Origin: Prevotella sp.
GTDB taxonomy: Bacteria; Bacteroidota; Bacteroidia; Bacteroidales; Bacteroidaceae
Assembly (NCBI GenBank): GCA_017617615.1
Contig: JAFZVV010000011.1
Span: 496,001-560,000 of the forward strand
Reading direction: 5' to 3'
Length of the DNA stretch: 64,000 nt
Part shown: positions 55,131 to 64,000 of the stretch, piece after piece
Layout: each line of letters starts with the position of its first letter
Numbering within the stretch: the first letter of the stretch is position 1
Translations under genes and position numbers: made by a program
The notes under the pieces: generated by a model
What the model was told of the DNA's origin: nothing
The model's database searches: none
Seen by the model: only the letters and a program-made list of their open reading frames with translations

Positions 55131-57434
55131 CTATTCCAGCACAAACGTCTTGCTTTGCACCTCTTGGCTGTGGGGACCCACCATCACCGTGAACTCTCCC
55201 GGTTCAGCGACGTGGCGCAGTTCCACGTTGTAGAACTTCAGCAGTTCCTCATCGATGTCGAAGGTCACCGTCTTGCTCTCGCCGGCGGCGAGGTGGATGC
55301 GCTCAAAGCCTTTCAGTTCCATGACGGGACGGGCTATCGACGCGGCGGTGTCGTGGATATACATCTGCACGACCTCGTCGCCCTCGCGCTGCCCGGTGTT
55401 GGTGACGGTGACACGGGCCTGAATCTTTCCCCCACGGGCGAGACGGTCGCTGCTCAGCGACAGCGCGCCATAGGCGAAGGTGGTGTAGGTCATGCCATAG
55501 CCGAAGGGGAATACGGCACTGCCATCGATGTCGGTGTAGTTGGTGGCGTACTTGCTGAACCATTTGTTGGTAGGACGGCCTGTCACCATGTGGTTGTAGT
55601 AGAACGGCTCCTGGCCCGTGGCCTGTGGGAACGATGTGGTGAGTTTTCCGCTCGGTGACGCATCACCGAAGAGCACGTCGCAGATGGCGTCGCCACCCTC
55701 GCTGCCTCCGAACCACACGTTGAGGATGGCGGGGATATTCTCCTTCTCCCATTTCATCACTACCGGACGACCGGTGAAATAGACCACCACGACGGGCTTG
55801 CCCGTGGCTTTCATGGCCTGGAGCAACCGCATCTGTGTCTCTGGAAGGCCGATGTCGGAACGGCTGGTGCTCTCACCGGTCATCTCCTGCGACTCGCCGA
55901 TGGCTGCCACGATGACGTCGGCATCGGCAACGGTCTCGAGCGCCTCACCAAGCAGCTCTGCCTCGGAGCGCGGGTCACGGATATCGGTACCGAAGACCTC
56001 CCAATTGGCCTCTATCTGTGCGTCGGCATGGATGTTGCTGCCCTTGGCATACTTGATTTCTGCCTGCTCTCCCACGGCACGTCGCAGACTTTCAAGAAGA
56101 GTGGAGAATGGATTGGGATTGCTGTTGGCTGTGGGAGCCCAACAGCCACGCATGTTGTTGGGTGCATGTGCCATCGGTCCTACGAGGGCTATTTTGCCTT
56201 TCTTCTTCAAGGGCAATAGGTTGTTGTCGTTTTTCAGCAATACAAAACTCTCGGCGGCAATCCTGCGGGCGAGGGCTCGTGACTCGTCGGTGTAGAGCAA
56301 CGGTTTCTGCGTCTTCGAAGTGTACTGGCAGTAACGGTAGGGGTCGTCGAAGAGTCCCAGGTCCCATTTTGCCTCGAGCATGCGCCGGCAGGCAATGTCG
56401 ATCTGGTTCTCGGTGATGCGGCCTTCGTCGAGCGACTTCTTCAGCGTGCCCACAAAGCCTCGTGAACACATGTCGAAGTCGGTACCGGCACTGAGGGCAC
56501 GGGTGGAACACTCCTGCAGGTCGCCACAGCCCCAGGCTTGCATCTCGCCGATAGAACCGTAGTCGGTCACCACGAAACCCTTGAAGTTCCATTGCTCGCG
56601 CAGTAGGTCGGTGAGGAGCCAGCAACTGGAGGTGGCAGGCTCGTAGTCGATGGTGTTGAACGACGACATCACGCTGCCCACACCGGCTTCCACGGCGGCA
56701 CGGTAGGGGGCGAGGTAGTCGTTGTACATCCGCACGCGACTCATGTCGGTGACGTTATAGTCGAGACCCGACTCCGCAGCACCGTAGAGGGCGAAGTGCT
56801 TCACGCACGCCATCACCTCATCGGTGGCGTAACGGCCGCCCTGGCGCTTGTCGCCCTGATAGCCCATGACCATGGCACGGGCGATGGCGCTGCCGAGGAA
56901 CGGGTCCTCGCCAGCACTCTCGGCGATGCGGCCCCAGCGGGCGTCACGGCTGATGTCGACCATCGGACTGTACACCCAGGGGATGCCGTCGGCAGTGGCT
57001 TCGATGGCGGCTACGCGGGCTGTCCGTTCAATCATTTCCATGTCCCAGGTGCACGACAGGGCGAGGGGGATGGGGAAGATGGTGTGGTAGCCGTGGATGA
57101 CGTCGAGGCCGAAGAGCAGGGGGATGCCCAGGCGGGAGTGCTCCACGGCATACTGCTGCACCTCGCGGATGCGGTCGACGCCCATCAGACTGAGGAAACC
57201 GCCCACCTCGCCGTTGAGGATGGCCTGGTCTTCCACGCCTTTCTTGCCCACACCGGTGTTCAGCTGTCCGGCATCGAGCAGGTTGAGTTGTCCGATTTTC
57301 TCCTCGATGGTCATGCGCGACATCAGGCCGCTGATGAACGCGTCTTTACTCATTGTGATTTTCTTGGGCTTCTTGGCCCAACCGGCTATTGGCAGCACAA
57401 GCGCAATGGCCAATGCCAAAAGTGTTTTTCTCAT
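55131..57434 (-). CDS. bglX: GH3 beta-glucosidase (BglX-like), exported
   Basis: The protein has 767 residues. A signal peptide (MRKTLLALAIALVLPIAGWA) precedes the GH3 TIM barrel, with nucleophile Asp291 in VTDYGSIGEM, then the alpha/beta sandwich and an Fn3-like C-terminal domain (VTVTNTGQREGDEVVQMY). BglX-type enzymes cut beta-glucosides in the periplasm. It follows the SanA-like gene after 43 bases on the same strand, well away from the other hydrolases at 1562-11614. Confidence 0.93.
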   Translation of the reverse strand: MRKTLLALAIALVLPIAGWAKKPKKITMSKDAFISGLMSRMTIEEKIGQLNLLDAGQLNTGVGKKGVEDQAILNGEVGGFLSLMGVDRIREVQQYAVEHSRLGIPLLFGLDVIHGYHTIFPIPLALSCTWDMEMIERTARVAAIEATADGIPWVYSPMVDISRDARWGRIAESAGEDPFLGSAIARAMVMGYQGDKRQGGRYATDEVMACVKHFALYGAAESGLDYNVTDMSRVRMYNDYLAPYRAAVEAGVGSVMSSFNTIDYEPATSSCWLLTDLLREQWNFKGFVVTDYGSIGEMQAWGCGDLQECSTRALSAGTDFDMCSRGFVGTLKKSLDEGRITENQIDIACRRMLEAKWDLGLFDDPYRYCQYTSKTQKPLLYTDESRALARRIAAESFVLLKNDNNLLPLKKKGKIALVGPMAHAPNNMRGCWAPTANSNPNPFSTLLESLRRAVGEQAEIKYAKGSNIHADAQIEANWEVFGTDIRDPRSEAELLGEALETVADADVIVAAIGESQEMTGESTSRSDIGLPETQMRLLQAMKATGKPVVVVYFTGRPVVMKWEKENIPAILNVWFGGSEGGDAICDVLFGDASPSGKLTTSFPQATGQEPFYYNHMVTGRPTNKWFSKYATNYTDIDGSAVFPFGYGMTYTTFAYGALSLSSDRLARGGKIQARVTVTNTGQREGDEVVQMYIHDTAASIARPVMELKGFERIHLAAGESKTVTFDIDEELLKFYNVELRHVAEPGEFTVMVGPHSQEVQSKTFVLE

Positions 57435-57477
57435 ATTGGTTGTTGGGTTAGGTAATGGCTTGAGGTAAAGGTGAGGC

Positions 57478-58125
57478 TCAGTAGGTCTTCACTTCGATCA
57501 CGGCTTTCACCCGGGCGAGGTATTCGCGCAGGTGGTTTTTCACCCGCCAGTAGCGGTAGGGGGAGTCGGCGGCATTGAAGCCGATGGCATCCACACCGAG
57601 ATGCTGGGCCTGGAAGATGGCGCGCTTGTTGTGGAACGCTTGTGAGATGATGGTGCAGGAGTCGGCACCATAGGTTTTCTTGACACGCTCCACGGAATAG
57701 ATGGTACGGTCGCCCTGCTCATCGAGCACCAGGATGCTGTCGGGGATGCCTCGCTCCACCAAGTCGGCACGCATGGCAAGGGGCTCGTTATACCCCTCCT
57801 CGTCGCTTGCACCACTGACAATCAGACGGTCGTACTTGCCAGCTTTAAAAAGTTTCACGGCAGCATCGATGCGCTGGGTGTAGAACGAGTTCGGACGACC
57901 GCTCTTCGCCTTGGGGTTGGTACCTAGAAGAAGAGCGGTGGAACGGTGGGGCAGGGCCGAGATGTCGGAGAACAACTTGCCCTCGGCTGCCTTGTTGACG
58001 ATATGGTTGCTGTAGAACACGGCGGCCAGACAGGCAAGGAAGGGTACTGAGAGCCATTTCACGGTCTTCTTCAGCATTCTCCCCAACCGGTTCTTCTTCT
58101 TGTGTTTTCTTCTGCTTCTACTCAT
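57478..58125 (-). CDS. SanA/ElyC/YdcF (DUF218) family membrane protein
   Basis: The protein has 215 residues. A strongly basic start (MSRSRRKHKKKNRLGR) precedes one membrane helix (WLSVPFLACLAAVFYSN). The DUF218 domain shows LLLGTNP, YDRLIVSGAS, GIPDSILVLDEQGDRT and TIISQAFHNKRA. In E. coli such proteins affect envelope barrier function (SanA, vancomycin resistance at high temperature). It starts 9 bases after the transcarbamylase gene. Confidence 0.88.
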   Translation of the reverse strand: MSRSRRKHKKKNRLGRMLKKTVKWLSVPFLACLAAVFYSNHIVNKAAEGKLFSDISALPHRSTALLLGTNPKAKSGRPNSFYTQRIDAAVKLFKAGKYDRLIVSGASDEEGYNEPLAMRADLVERGIPDSILVLDEQGDRTIYSVERVKKTYGADSCTIISQAFHNKRAIFQAQHLGVDAIGFNAADSPYRYWRVKNHLREYLARVKAVIEVKTY

Positions 58126-58134
58126 AGTATGTGT

Positions 58135-59109
58135 TTATAGGTCTTCAAGTACGCGCTTGAGCACCGTCTCGGCAGAGATTTCCCTGTTGGCGGCTTCGGG
58201 AATGACGAGGGAGTGGTCGCTCTCTATCACGTCATCGCTGACGATGAGGCCACGGCGTACGGGCAGGCAGTGCATGAAATAGCCGTTGTCGGTCCACGAC
58301 ATATGCTCGCTGTCGATGGTCCAGCTCATGTCGCGGCTAATGATCTTGCCATAGTCCGACGGACGGGTGACGCCCGGACAACTCCAGTTCTTGGCATAGA
58401 CGAAGTGGGCACCCTCGAGGGCCTTGCGCTGGTCGTACTCCACACGGGCATCGCCCACAAACTTCGGGTCAAGTTCATAGCCTTCGGGATGGGTCACCAC
58501 GAGGTCGACGTCGGCGGCGTTCATCCACTGGGCGAAGGAGTTGGGCACGGCCTGGGGGAGGGCACGGCAGTGGGGTGCCCAAGTGAGCACCACCTTGGGA
58601 CGTGCCACGGGCTTGTGCTCCTCGATGGTGATGAGGTCGGCGAAGGCCTGGAGGGGATGCACGGTGGCGGTCTCCATAGCGACTACCGGACGGCCGCTGT
58701 AGCGCACGAACTGTCCGACGATGGTCTCGGCATAGTCGAACTCGCGGTCGGTAAGTCCGGCGAAGGAACGTACGGCGATGATGTCGCAGTAACTGCCCAT
58801 CACGGGGATGGCTTCAAGCAGGTGCTCGCTCTTGTCGCCGTCCATGATGACGCCGCGCTCGGTCTCGAGTTTCCATGCTCCGGCGTTCACGTCGAGCACG
58901 ATGACGTTCATGCCGAGGTTGGTGGCGGCCTTCTGGGTCGACAGACGGGTGCGTAGGCTGTTGTTGAAGAATATCATCAGCAGGGTCTTGTTCTTGCCCA
59001 GTTGCTGGAAGGCGTAACGGTCGCGCTTTATCTCTTGCGCCTCGGCCAGTGCGGAGCGCAGGTCGCCGAGGTCTTCTACGTTGAAGAATGTGCGGAATGG
59101 TTTGCTCAT
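58135..59109 (-). CDS. argF': N-succinylornithine carbamoyltransferase
   Basis: The protein has 324 residues. It follows the Bacteroides fragilis SOTCase pattern: FFNNSLRTRLSTQKAATNLG, TVHPLQAFADL, TWAPHCRALPQAVPNSF and FMHCLPVRRG. SOTCase transfers a carbamoyl group to N-succinylornithine in the Bacteroidetes arginine pathway. At the known specificity position the sequence reads MDGDKSEHLLEA, so Ser94 stands where B. fragilis has Pro90 and acetylornithine enzymes have Glu92. From memory, Ser at that place in an engineered AOTCase gave succinyl preference, so the assignment stands. Confidence 0.9.
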   Translation of the reverse strand: MSKPFRTFFNVEDLGDLRSALAEAQEIKRDRYAFQQLGKNKTLLMIFFNNSLRTRLSTQKAATNLGMNVIVLDVNAGAWKLETERGVIMDGDKSEHLLEAIPVMGSYCDIIAVRSFAGLTDREFDYAETIVGQFVRYSGRPVVAMETATVHPLQAFADLITIEEHKPVARPKVVLTWAPHCRALPQAVPNSFAQWMNAADVDLVVTHPEGYELDPKFVGDARVEYDQRKALEGAHFVYAKNWSCPGVTRPSDYGKIISRDMSWTIDSEHMSWTDNGYFMHCLPVRRGLIVSDDVIESDHSLVIPEAANREISAETVLKRVLEDL

Positions 59110-59141
59110 TGTCGTTTTTTTTGTTGAAATGGGTGTGATTG

Positions 59142-59149
59142 CAAAGATA
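59142..59149 (-). promoter_or_regulatory. Promoter -7 element for the transcarbamylase gene
   Basis: The minus strand reads TATCTTTG, 33 bases before the ATG at 59109, between the repeat array and the gene. Confidence 0.6.
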
Positions 59150-59216
59150 GTGAAAGCCGAGAGAAGCGCAAAATAAAACGAGTTTTATTTTCTCCAAGGG
59201 TGAGCAAACGGAGTAT

Positions 59217-59253
59217 TGTCCCTTTAACTTCCCTTTAACTCCCCTTTAACTTC
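59217..59253 (-). repeat. 11-bp repeat element, fourth copy
   Basis: Read on the minus strand, GAAGTTAAAGG, GGAGTTAAAGG, GAAGTTAAAGG and the closing GACAAT. It starts in the last codons of proA, and the TAA in AGTTAA is the proA stop. The closing motif matches that of the array at 63-161. Confidence 0.85.
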
Positions 59254-60499
59254 TAATCTGCCCATGTCCCTCGATGAGCCACTTGTAGGTAGTGATTTCG
59301 CCGAGGGCCATCGGACCACGCGGACCCAGTTTCTGGGTGCTGATGCCTATCTCGGCGCCAAGACCGAACTGTGCACCGTCGGTGAAACTGGTGGGGGCGT
59401 TCACATACACGCAGGCGGCATCCACCTGTGCCTGGAACTTCGCGGCAGTCTGGGGGTTCTCGGTGATGATACACTCGCTGTGCCCGCTGCCGTAGGTGCT
59501 GATGTGCTTGATGGCTGCCTCGATGGAGGGAACGGTGCGGATGGCCATCACATAGTCCATGAACTCGGTGCCGAAACTCTCGGCAGTGGCATGGCGGAGC
59601 AGTTCCTCAGGATATTTGCCTTGCAGGGCATCAAAGGCCTGGTCGTCGGCATAAATGACCACGTTGCTGATGATGAGTGGGGCGCAAAGTTCACTGAGGT
59701 CGCGCAGCCGTGATTCATGGATGATGAGACAGTCGAGGGCGTTGCATACGCTCACGCGACGGGTCTTGGCGTTGTTCACGATAAGGCGCCCGATCTGCAG
59801 GTCGCCGTCGGCATCGAAATAGGTGTTCACCACGCCAGCGCCGGTCTCGATGACGGGCACACGGGCATTGTCGCGCACGAACTCGATGAGGCGCTTGCCG
59901 CCACGGGGGATACAGAGGTCGATATATCCCACGGCGTTGAGCATTTCGCCTGTAGCCTCATGAGTGGCGGGGAGGAGTTGCACCACGTCGGGATTGAAAC
60001 CCTGCTGGCGCAGGATGTCGTGGATGAGCGCCACGATGGCCTTGTTGGAGTCGTCGGCATCGCGGCCGCCTTTCAGCACACAGGCATTGCCACTCTTGAA
60101 ACAGAGCGAGAACACGTCGAAACTGACGTTGGGACGGGCTTCGTAGATAATGCCGATTACACCGAAGGGCACGCTGACACGACGCAGGTGAAGGCCATTG
60201 TCAAGGGTCTTCTCCAACAGTGTCTTCCCGAGGGGGGAGGGGAGGGCTGCCACATGGCGCATGTCATCGGCGATGCCGGCAAGGCGCTTCTCGTCGAGCA
60301 GCAGACGGTCGTAGAGGGGGTTGGCACGGTCCATGCGGGCCAGGTCAAGGGCATTGGCCTCAAGGATGGTGTCTTTGTGGGTAAGGATGGCATCTGCCAA
60401 CAGGTTGAGTAGGTCGCTCTTGCACTTGTCGTCGGTAAGGGCCAATTCGCGTGAGGCGGCTTTGGCACGCTCGAACATATCTTGCAAAGTCTTTTCCAT
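59246..60499 (-). CDS. proA: Glutamate-5-semialdehyde dehydrogenase
   Basis: The protein has 417 residues (419 from the ATG at 60505). Motifs include [25 protein letters not shown] and [16 protein letters not shown] near the end. It reduces glutamyl phosphate to the semialdehyde in proline synthesis. It starts 12 bases (6 from the alternative ATG) after the proB stop, in one operon. The stop lies in the repeat element. Confidence 0.95.
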   Translation of the reverse strand: MEKTLQDMFERAKAASRELALTDDKCKSDLLNLLADAILTHKDTILEANALDLARMDRANPLYDRLLLDEKRLAGIADDMRHVAALPSPLGKTLLEKTLDNGLHLRRVSVPFGVIGIIYEARPNVSFDVFSLCFKSGNACVLKGGRDADDSNKAIVALIHDILRQQGFNPDVVQLLPATHEATGEMLNAVGYIDLCIPRGGKRLIEFVRDNARVPVIETGAGVVNTYFDADGDLQIGRLIVNNAKTRRVSVCNALDCLIIHESRLRDLSELCAPLIISNVVIYADDQAFDALQGKYPEELLRHATAESFGTEFMDYVMAIRTVPSIEAAIKHISTYGSGHSECIITENPQTAAKFQAQVDAACVYVNAPTSFTDGAQFGLGAEIGISTQKLGPRGPMALGEITTYKWLIEGHGQIRS

Positions 60500-60511
60500 A
60501 ATCATTCTCTC

Positions 60512-61588
60512 TTATTCCATGTATAGATAATCGTAATGTATGATGGGTTTCTGGTCGTGATGGCCGATAAGGTTGCGGGCGGTGGCACTGTCGTAGGCCG
60601 AACGGCCCACTGCAATCTTCTGCCCCTGGGGGTCGAGGATGCTCACCAGGTCGCCTTCCTCGAAGTCGCCCTCGACATCGGTGACGCCTACCAGGAGCAG
60701 GCTCACCGCGCGCTGGCCCTGCAAGGCCTCGCAGGCACGGGCATTCACGTGGAGCGCGCCCTTGGCGAAACTGTCGCTGTGGGCGATCCATTTCTTGATA
60801 CCCGATACATTGTCGTTATTGGGTTCAAACTCGGTATGCAACGTCTCTTCGGGATTTTCCACCAGATGGATGAGGATATCGTCGCGCTTGCCGTTGGCGA
60901 TGATGACGCGGATGCCTTCGTCGGCCACCTTGCGCGCGATGTTGCACTTCGTTATCATGCCACCACGGCCGAAACCGCTGCGGCCGGCCTGGATATACTC
61001 GCTCAGGTCGGTGCCGGTCTTCACCCGGCGGATGACCTGCGACTGCGCTGAGGTAAGTGGCCCGTCGTAGATACCGTCGACATTGCTGAGGATGACGAGG
61101 GTCTCGGCATCCATCATCGATGCGATGAGGCCGGAGAGCTCGTCATTGTCGGTGAACATGAGTTCGGTGACGCTCACCGTGTCGTTCTCGTTGACGATGG
61201 GCACCACGCCGTTCTCGAGCATCACCGTCATGCAGGCACGCTGGTTGAGGTATTCGCGGCGGGTGGAGAAACTCTCCTTCATCGTGAGTACCTGACCTAC
61301 GGGGATGTGGTATTCGCGGAACAGGTCGTAGTAGAGGTTGATGAGCTTCGCCTGACCGAGGGCGGAGAACAGCTGGCGTTGCGACACGCTGTCGAGACGG
61401 CGCGACACCGTAATCTCGCCACGTCCGCTCGCCATGGCGCCACTCGACACGAGGATGACCTCGTAGTCGTGCTGGCGCAGCCATGCCGTCTGGTCGACCA
61501 GTGCCGAGATGCGGGTGATGTCGAGCTTGCCGTCATCGCGGGTCAGCACGTTGCTGCCGATCTTCACCACGATTCTTTTCTTGCTCAT
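60512..61588 (-). CDS. proB: Glutamate 5-kinase with PUA domain
   Basis: The protein has 358 residues. The kinase start is RIVVKIGSNVLTRDDG, with GVVPIVNENDTVSV and SGFGRGGMITK in the amino-acid kinase fold. Residues about 275-358 are a PUA domain (GQRAVSLLLVGVTDVEGDFEEGDLVSI). It phosphorylates glutamate, the first step of proline synthesis, and is usually inhibited by proline. It starts 3 bases after the acyl-CoA synthetase stop, so all three are likely on one transcript. Confidence 0.95.
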   Translation of the reverse strand: MSKKRIVVKIGSNVLTRDDGKLDITRISALVDQTAWLRQHDYEVILVSSGAMASGRGEITVSRRLDSVSQRQLFSALGQAKLINLYYDLFREYHIPVGQVLTMKESFSTRREYLNQRACMTVMLENGVVPIVNENDTVSVTELMFTDNDELSGLIASMMDAETLVILSNVDGIYDGPLTSAQSQVIRRVKTGTDLSEYIQAGRSGFGRGGMITKCNIARKVADEGIRVIIANGKRDDILIHLVENPEETLHTEFEPNNDNVSGIKKWIAHSDSFAKGALHVNARACEALQGQRAVSLLLVGVTDVEGDFEEGDLVSILDPQGQKIAVGRSAYDSATARNLIGHHDQKPIIHYDYLYME

Positions 61589-61591
61589 GGG

Positions 61592-63253
61592 CTATTTCTT
61601 CTGGTTGTCGTTGGCGCGTATCTCCACCCTGCGTATCTTGCCGCTGATGGTCTTCGGCAACTCATCGACGAACTCGATGATGCGGGGGTATTTGTAGGGG
61701 GCGGTCACACGCTTCACGTGGTTCTGCAACTCTTTCACGAGGTCGTCGGAGGCCTTCGGCTTCCATTCCGAACCGAGCACCACGGTGGCCTTCACCACCA
61801 TGCCGCGGATTTCGTCGGGCACTCCGGTGATGGCACACTCCACGACGGCGGGATGGGTCATCAGTGCGCTCTCCACCTCGAAGGGGCCGATGCGGTAGCC
61901 ACTGCTCTTGATCACGTCGTCGATGCGCCCTTCGAACCAGTAGTAACCGTCTTCGTCGCGCCACGCCACGTCGCCGGTGTGGTAGACACCGTTGTCCCAG
62001 GCTTTCTTGGTGAGTTCCTCGTCGCGGTAGTAGCCCTTGAAAAGGCCGATGGGCTTGCCATGGCTGGTATTGACCACGATCTCGCCTTTCTCACCATCCT
62101 CGCATGAGGTGCCATCGGGGCGCACGAGGTCGATGTCGTATTGGGGGTTGGGGATGCCCATGCTGCCGGGCTTCGGGTCCATCCACGGCATGGTGCCGAG
62201 GGTCATCGTGGTCTCTGTCTGTCCGAAGCCCTCCATCAGGCGGATGCCGGTCAGTTCATAGAACTTGTCGTAGACAGCGGGGTTGAGGGCTTCGCCGGCG
62301 GTGCAGCAGTAGCGCAGGGCACTGAGGTCGTATTGGGAGAAGTCCTCGCGGATGAGGAACCGGTAGACGGTGGGTGGGGCACAGAAAGAGGTGACATGGT
62401 ATTTCTCCATCTGGCGCAACATGTTGTCGGCGGCGAACTTCTCGTGGTCGTAGACGAAAACGGCGGCACCGGCAAACCACTGGCCGTAGAACTTGCCCCA
62501 CACGGCTTTACCCCATCCCGTGTCGGCCACGGTGAGGTGGATGCTGTCTTCGGCAAGGTTGTGCCAGAACACACCGGTAGTGAGGTGACCGAGGGCATAG
62601 AGATGGTCGTGGGCCACCATCTTGGGCTCGCCGCTCGTGCCGCTGGTGAAATACATCAGCATGGTGTCGTCGTTGTCGTTCACATGTGCGGGACGCACGA
62701 ACTGCGGTGCTTGGTCTATCTCGGCCATCCAGTCGTGGAAGCCTTCGGGCACCTCGGGACCAATGCTGATGAGGGTCTTTACCGTGGGACTGTCGGGCAT
62801 GGCAGCAGCTACCTGACCGAGCACATAGGGCTCGCCCACACAGATGATGCCTTTCACCGAGGCACGGGTGTTGCGGTATATGATGTCTTTCTTCGTGAGC
62901 ATGTGGGTGGCAGGAATGGCCACGGCACCGAGCTTGCAGAGGGCGAGCATCGATACCCACCACTCCAGGCGGCGCTTCTCGATGAGCATCACCATGTCGC
63001 CACGGCCGATACCCAGCGACTGCAGGTATGCTGCTGCCTGGTCGCTCTTGCGCTTGAGGTCGGCAAACGTCAGACGTATCTCCACACCCTGGTCGTTGGT
63101 CCACAATAGGGCAAGCTTGTCGGGCTGCTCTTCTGCCCAGACGTCCATCACGTCGTAGGCGAAATTGAAATTCTCCTTAATCTTGAAATGCAGGTTACGC
63201 TTGAAGTCTTCCACCGAAGAGAAGGTCGTCTGCTCTAAAAATCTTTCTACCAT
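61592..63253 (-). CDS. AMP-forming acyl-CoA synthetase (ACSM/medium-chain or acetyl-type)
   Basis: The protein has 553 residues. The adenylate-binding P-loop YFTSGTSGEPK is at 201-211, followed by GEALNPAVYDKF and GFGQTETT; the adenylation-domain C-terminus has YWFEGRIDDVIKSSGYRIGPFEVE and the catalytic Lys in LPKTISGKIRRV. It activates a carboxylic acid with ATP and CoA. The chain length is not clear from sequence; ACSM and benzoate or propionate ligases are possible. It follows the XRE-cupin gene after 12 bases. Confidence 0.9.
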   Translation of the reverse strand: MVERFLEQTTFSSVEDFKRNLHFKIKENFNFAYDVMDVWAEEQPDKLALLWTNDQGVEIRLTFADLKRKSDQAAAYLQSLGIGRGDMVMLIEKRRLEWWVSMLALCKLGAVAIPATHMLTKKDIIYRNTRASVKGIICVGEPYVLGQVAAAMPDSPTVKTLISIGPEVPEGFHDWMAEIDQAPQFVRPAHVNDNDDTMLMYFTSGTSGEPKMVAHDHLYALGHLTTGVFWHNLAEDSIHLTVADTGWGKAVWGKFYGQWFAGAAVFVYDHEKFAADNMLRQMEKYHVTSFCAPPTVYRFLIREDFSQYDLSALRYCCTAGEALNPAVYDKFYELTGIRLMEGFGQTETTMTLGTMPWMDPKPGSMGIPNPQYDIDLVRPDGTSCEDGEKGEIVVNTSHGKPIGLFKGYYRDEELTKKAWDNGVYHTGDVAWRDEDGYYWFEGRIDDVIKSSGYRIGPFEVESALMTHPAVVECAITGVPDEIRGMVVKATVVLGSEWKPKASDDLVKELQNHVKRVTAPYKYPRIIEFVDELPKTISGKIRRVEIRANDNQKK

Positions 63254-63265
63254 GGGAGTGTGTCG

Positions 63266-63820
63266 TTAAAAGATGATGGCTAAAAACCTCACGGGCTTGT
63301 CGTTGAGCGTGCGCATGCCATGGGGCTGGGTGGCATCGAAATACACGGAGTCACCCTCCTGAAGGGTAAGCACTTTCGGACCGATGGTGAGTTCCATCGC
63401 GCCTTCGAGCACCATGTTGAATTCCTGACCGCTGTGGGAGTTCATCTCCTTCGGCGTGTCGGCGGGCTTGGGCTCCACGGTGACGATGAAGGGGTCGGCC
63501 TTACGTCCACGGAAACCGCTGGCAAGACTCTCGTAGTTGTAGGCGCTGCGGCGCTCCACACTCATTCCGTGACCCTTGCGGGTGAGGAAGTAACTGCTCA
63601 TCTTCGGTTCCTCGCCGAACATCAGCACATCGAGCGACACGCCATATTGCTTGGCTATCTTCTGCAGGTTGGCAACAGAGAGTTCACTCTCACCTTTCTC
63701 CATGCCCAGGTAGTTCTCTACCGAGATGCCGCACAGGGCAGCCACCTCTTCGGCACTGATGTCGAGCACGTCGCGCAGGCCGCGCAGGCGCTCGCCTATC
63801 TGTATCAATTGTTCGTCCAT
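63266..63820 (-). CDS. XRE-family regulator with C-terminal cupin
   Basis: The protein has 184 residues from the ATG at 63820 (MDEQLIQIGERL); frame starts at 63847 and 63856 would add a Lys-rich end coded in a T-run. A helix-turn-helix occupies about 7-60 (EEVAALCGISVENYLGMEKGE), and a cupin sensor domain lies at about 112-184 (HSGQEFNMVLEGAMELTIG). Such proteins bind small ligands in the cupin and often control adjacent metabolic genes; the acyl-CoA synthetase that follows is the natural target. Confidence 0.9.
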   Translation of the reverse strand: MDEQLIQIGERLRGLRDVLDISAEEVAALCGISVENYLGMEKGESELSVANLQKIAKQYGVSLDVLMFGEEPKMSSYFLTRKGHGMSVERRSAYNYESLASGFRGRKADPFIVTVEPKPADTPKEMNSHSGQEFNMVLEGAMELTIGPKVLTLQEGDSVYFDATQPHGMRTLNDKPVRFLAIIF

Positions 63821-64000
63821 ATGGTTTGTTTTTTTTTTATATTTCATGTTTCGCATTCACTCTGCCATCTTAACCGATTGAAAATTGAAGATTGAAAATT
63901 AGCCAAACCTCAAATGTCGTGCAAGCCGAATGCAGAAGAACTTGTTCTTATGCTGAGGCGCAGCCGACATTCGACCGAAGGTCAAATCTCAATTACATTC
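63821..64000. other. Right-edge intergenic region with AT-rich words
   Basis: No gene is supported here. A poly-T run precedes the regulator start. At 63876-63902 the block GATTGAAAATTGAAGATTG plus more of the same word is the reverse complement, nearly exact, of words at 266-290. The end has GGCGCAGCCGAC and CGACCGAAGGTC, similar to the hairpin modules on the left but degraded. Confidence 0.6.

Overview
The window reads as a chromosome segment from a Bacteroidales bacterium, most likely a Prevotellaceae (Prevotella-like) gut or rumen species. Supporting signs are: an N-succinylornithine-type transcarbamylase; a type III glutamine synthetase; the gene run DUF4290-murA-rimM-dxr-rseP; promoters of the Bacteroidetes TAnnTTTG type with little Shine-Dalgarno sequence; BACON-domain lipoproteins; Oar-like TonB receptors; and C-terminal tails of the type IX secretion (T9SS) kind. 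I see no rRNA, tRNA, CRISPR array, prophage or insertion sequence.

Layout. (1) 1-411: the tail of a cut-off gene and two kinds of short repeats. (2) 412-1413 (-): an alpha/beta hydrolase joined to a degenerate HAD-like domain. (3) 1562-11614 (+): five exported glycoside hydrolases (DUF2264/GH154, GH105, GH127, GH2, GH51) that together fit trimming of pectic RG-I or arabinogalactan side chains; no SusC/SusD pair or sensor is present. (4) 11790-16662 (+): a cell-envelope thiol set made of a TlpA-like thioredoxin, a DUF6029-like outer-membrane protein, an Omp28-like lipoprotein and an Omp28-like secreted protein. (5) 17001-26819 (+): a 1510-residue multi-domain adhesin-like protein and two tandem C10 (streptopain) proteases. 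Four products in regions 4-5 carry T9SS-like tails.

(6) 26962-30654: glnN with a HAD phosphatase, and a divergent TorF-like porin. (7) 30670-38868: housekeeping genes. On the minus strand these are tsaB, DUF4290, murA, rimM, dxr, rseP; on the plus strand, from a divergent promoter, yicC, gmk, nadD. (8) 38958-43838 (-): an Oar-like TonB-dependent receptor followed by a BACON/OB-fold lipoprotein. (9) 44179-47272 (+): pnp with a long basic tail, then a peptidoglycan amidase. (10) 47374-51397 (-): a four-gene glycan decoration operon (acetyltransferase, flippase, LicD, glycosyltransferase). (11) 51538-55028: nhaC, a RidA/chorismatase-like protein and an unknown secreted protein. (12) 55131-63820 (-): GH3 beta-glucosidase, SanA/YdcF protein, succinylornithine transcarbamylase, proA, proB, an acyl-CoA synthetase and an XRE-cupin regulator.

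The most unusual signals are non-coding. A dispersed element of 11-bp tandem units with a defined end occurs four times. Short tandem arrays often start exactly at stop codons, so that the first repeat unit supplies the stop. Among the proteins, MurA has Asp where most bacteria have the fosfomycin-reactive Cys, the transcarbamylase has Ser at the residue known to set acetyl versus succinyl specificity, and the hydrolase at 412-1413 is an unusual fusion. Starts were moved from the longest reading frame to the ATG that follows a TAnnTTTG promoter or begins a signal peptide where this was clear.
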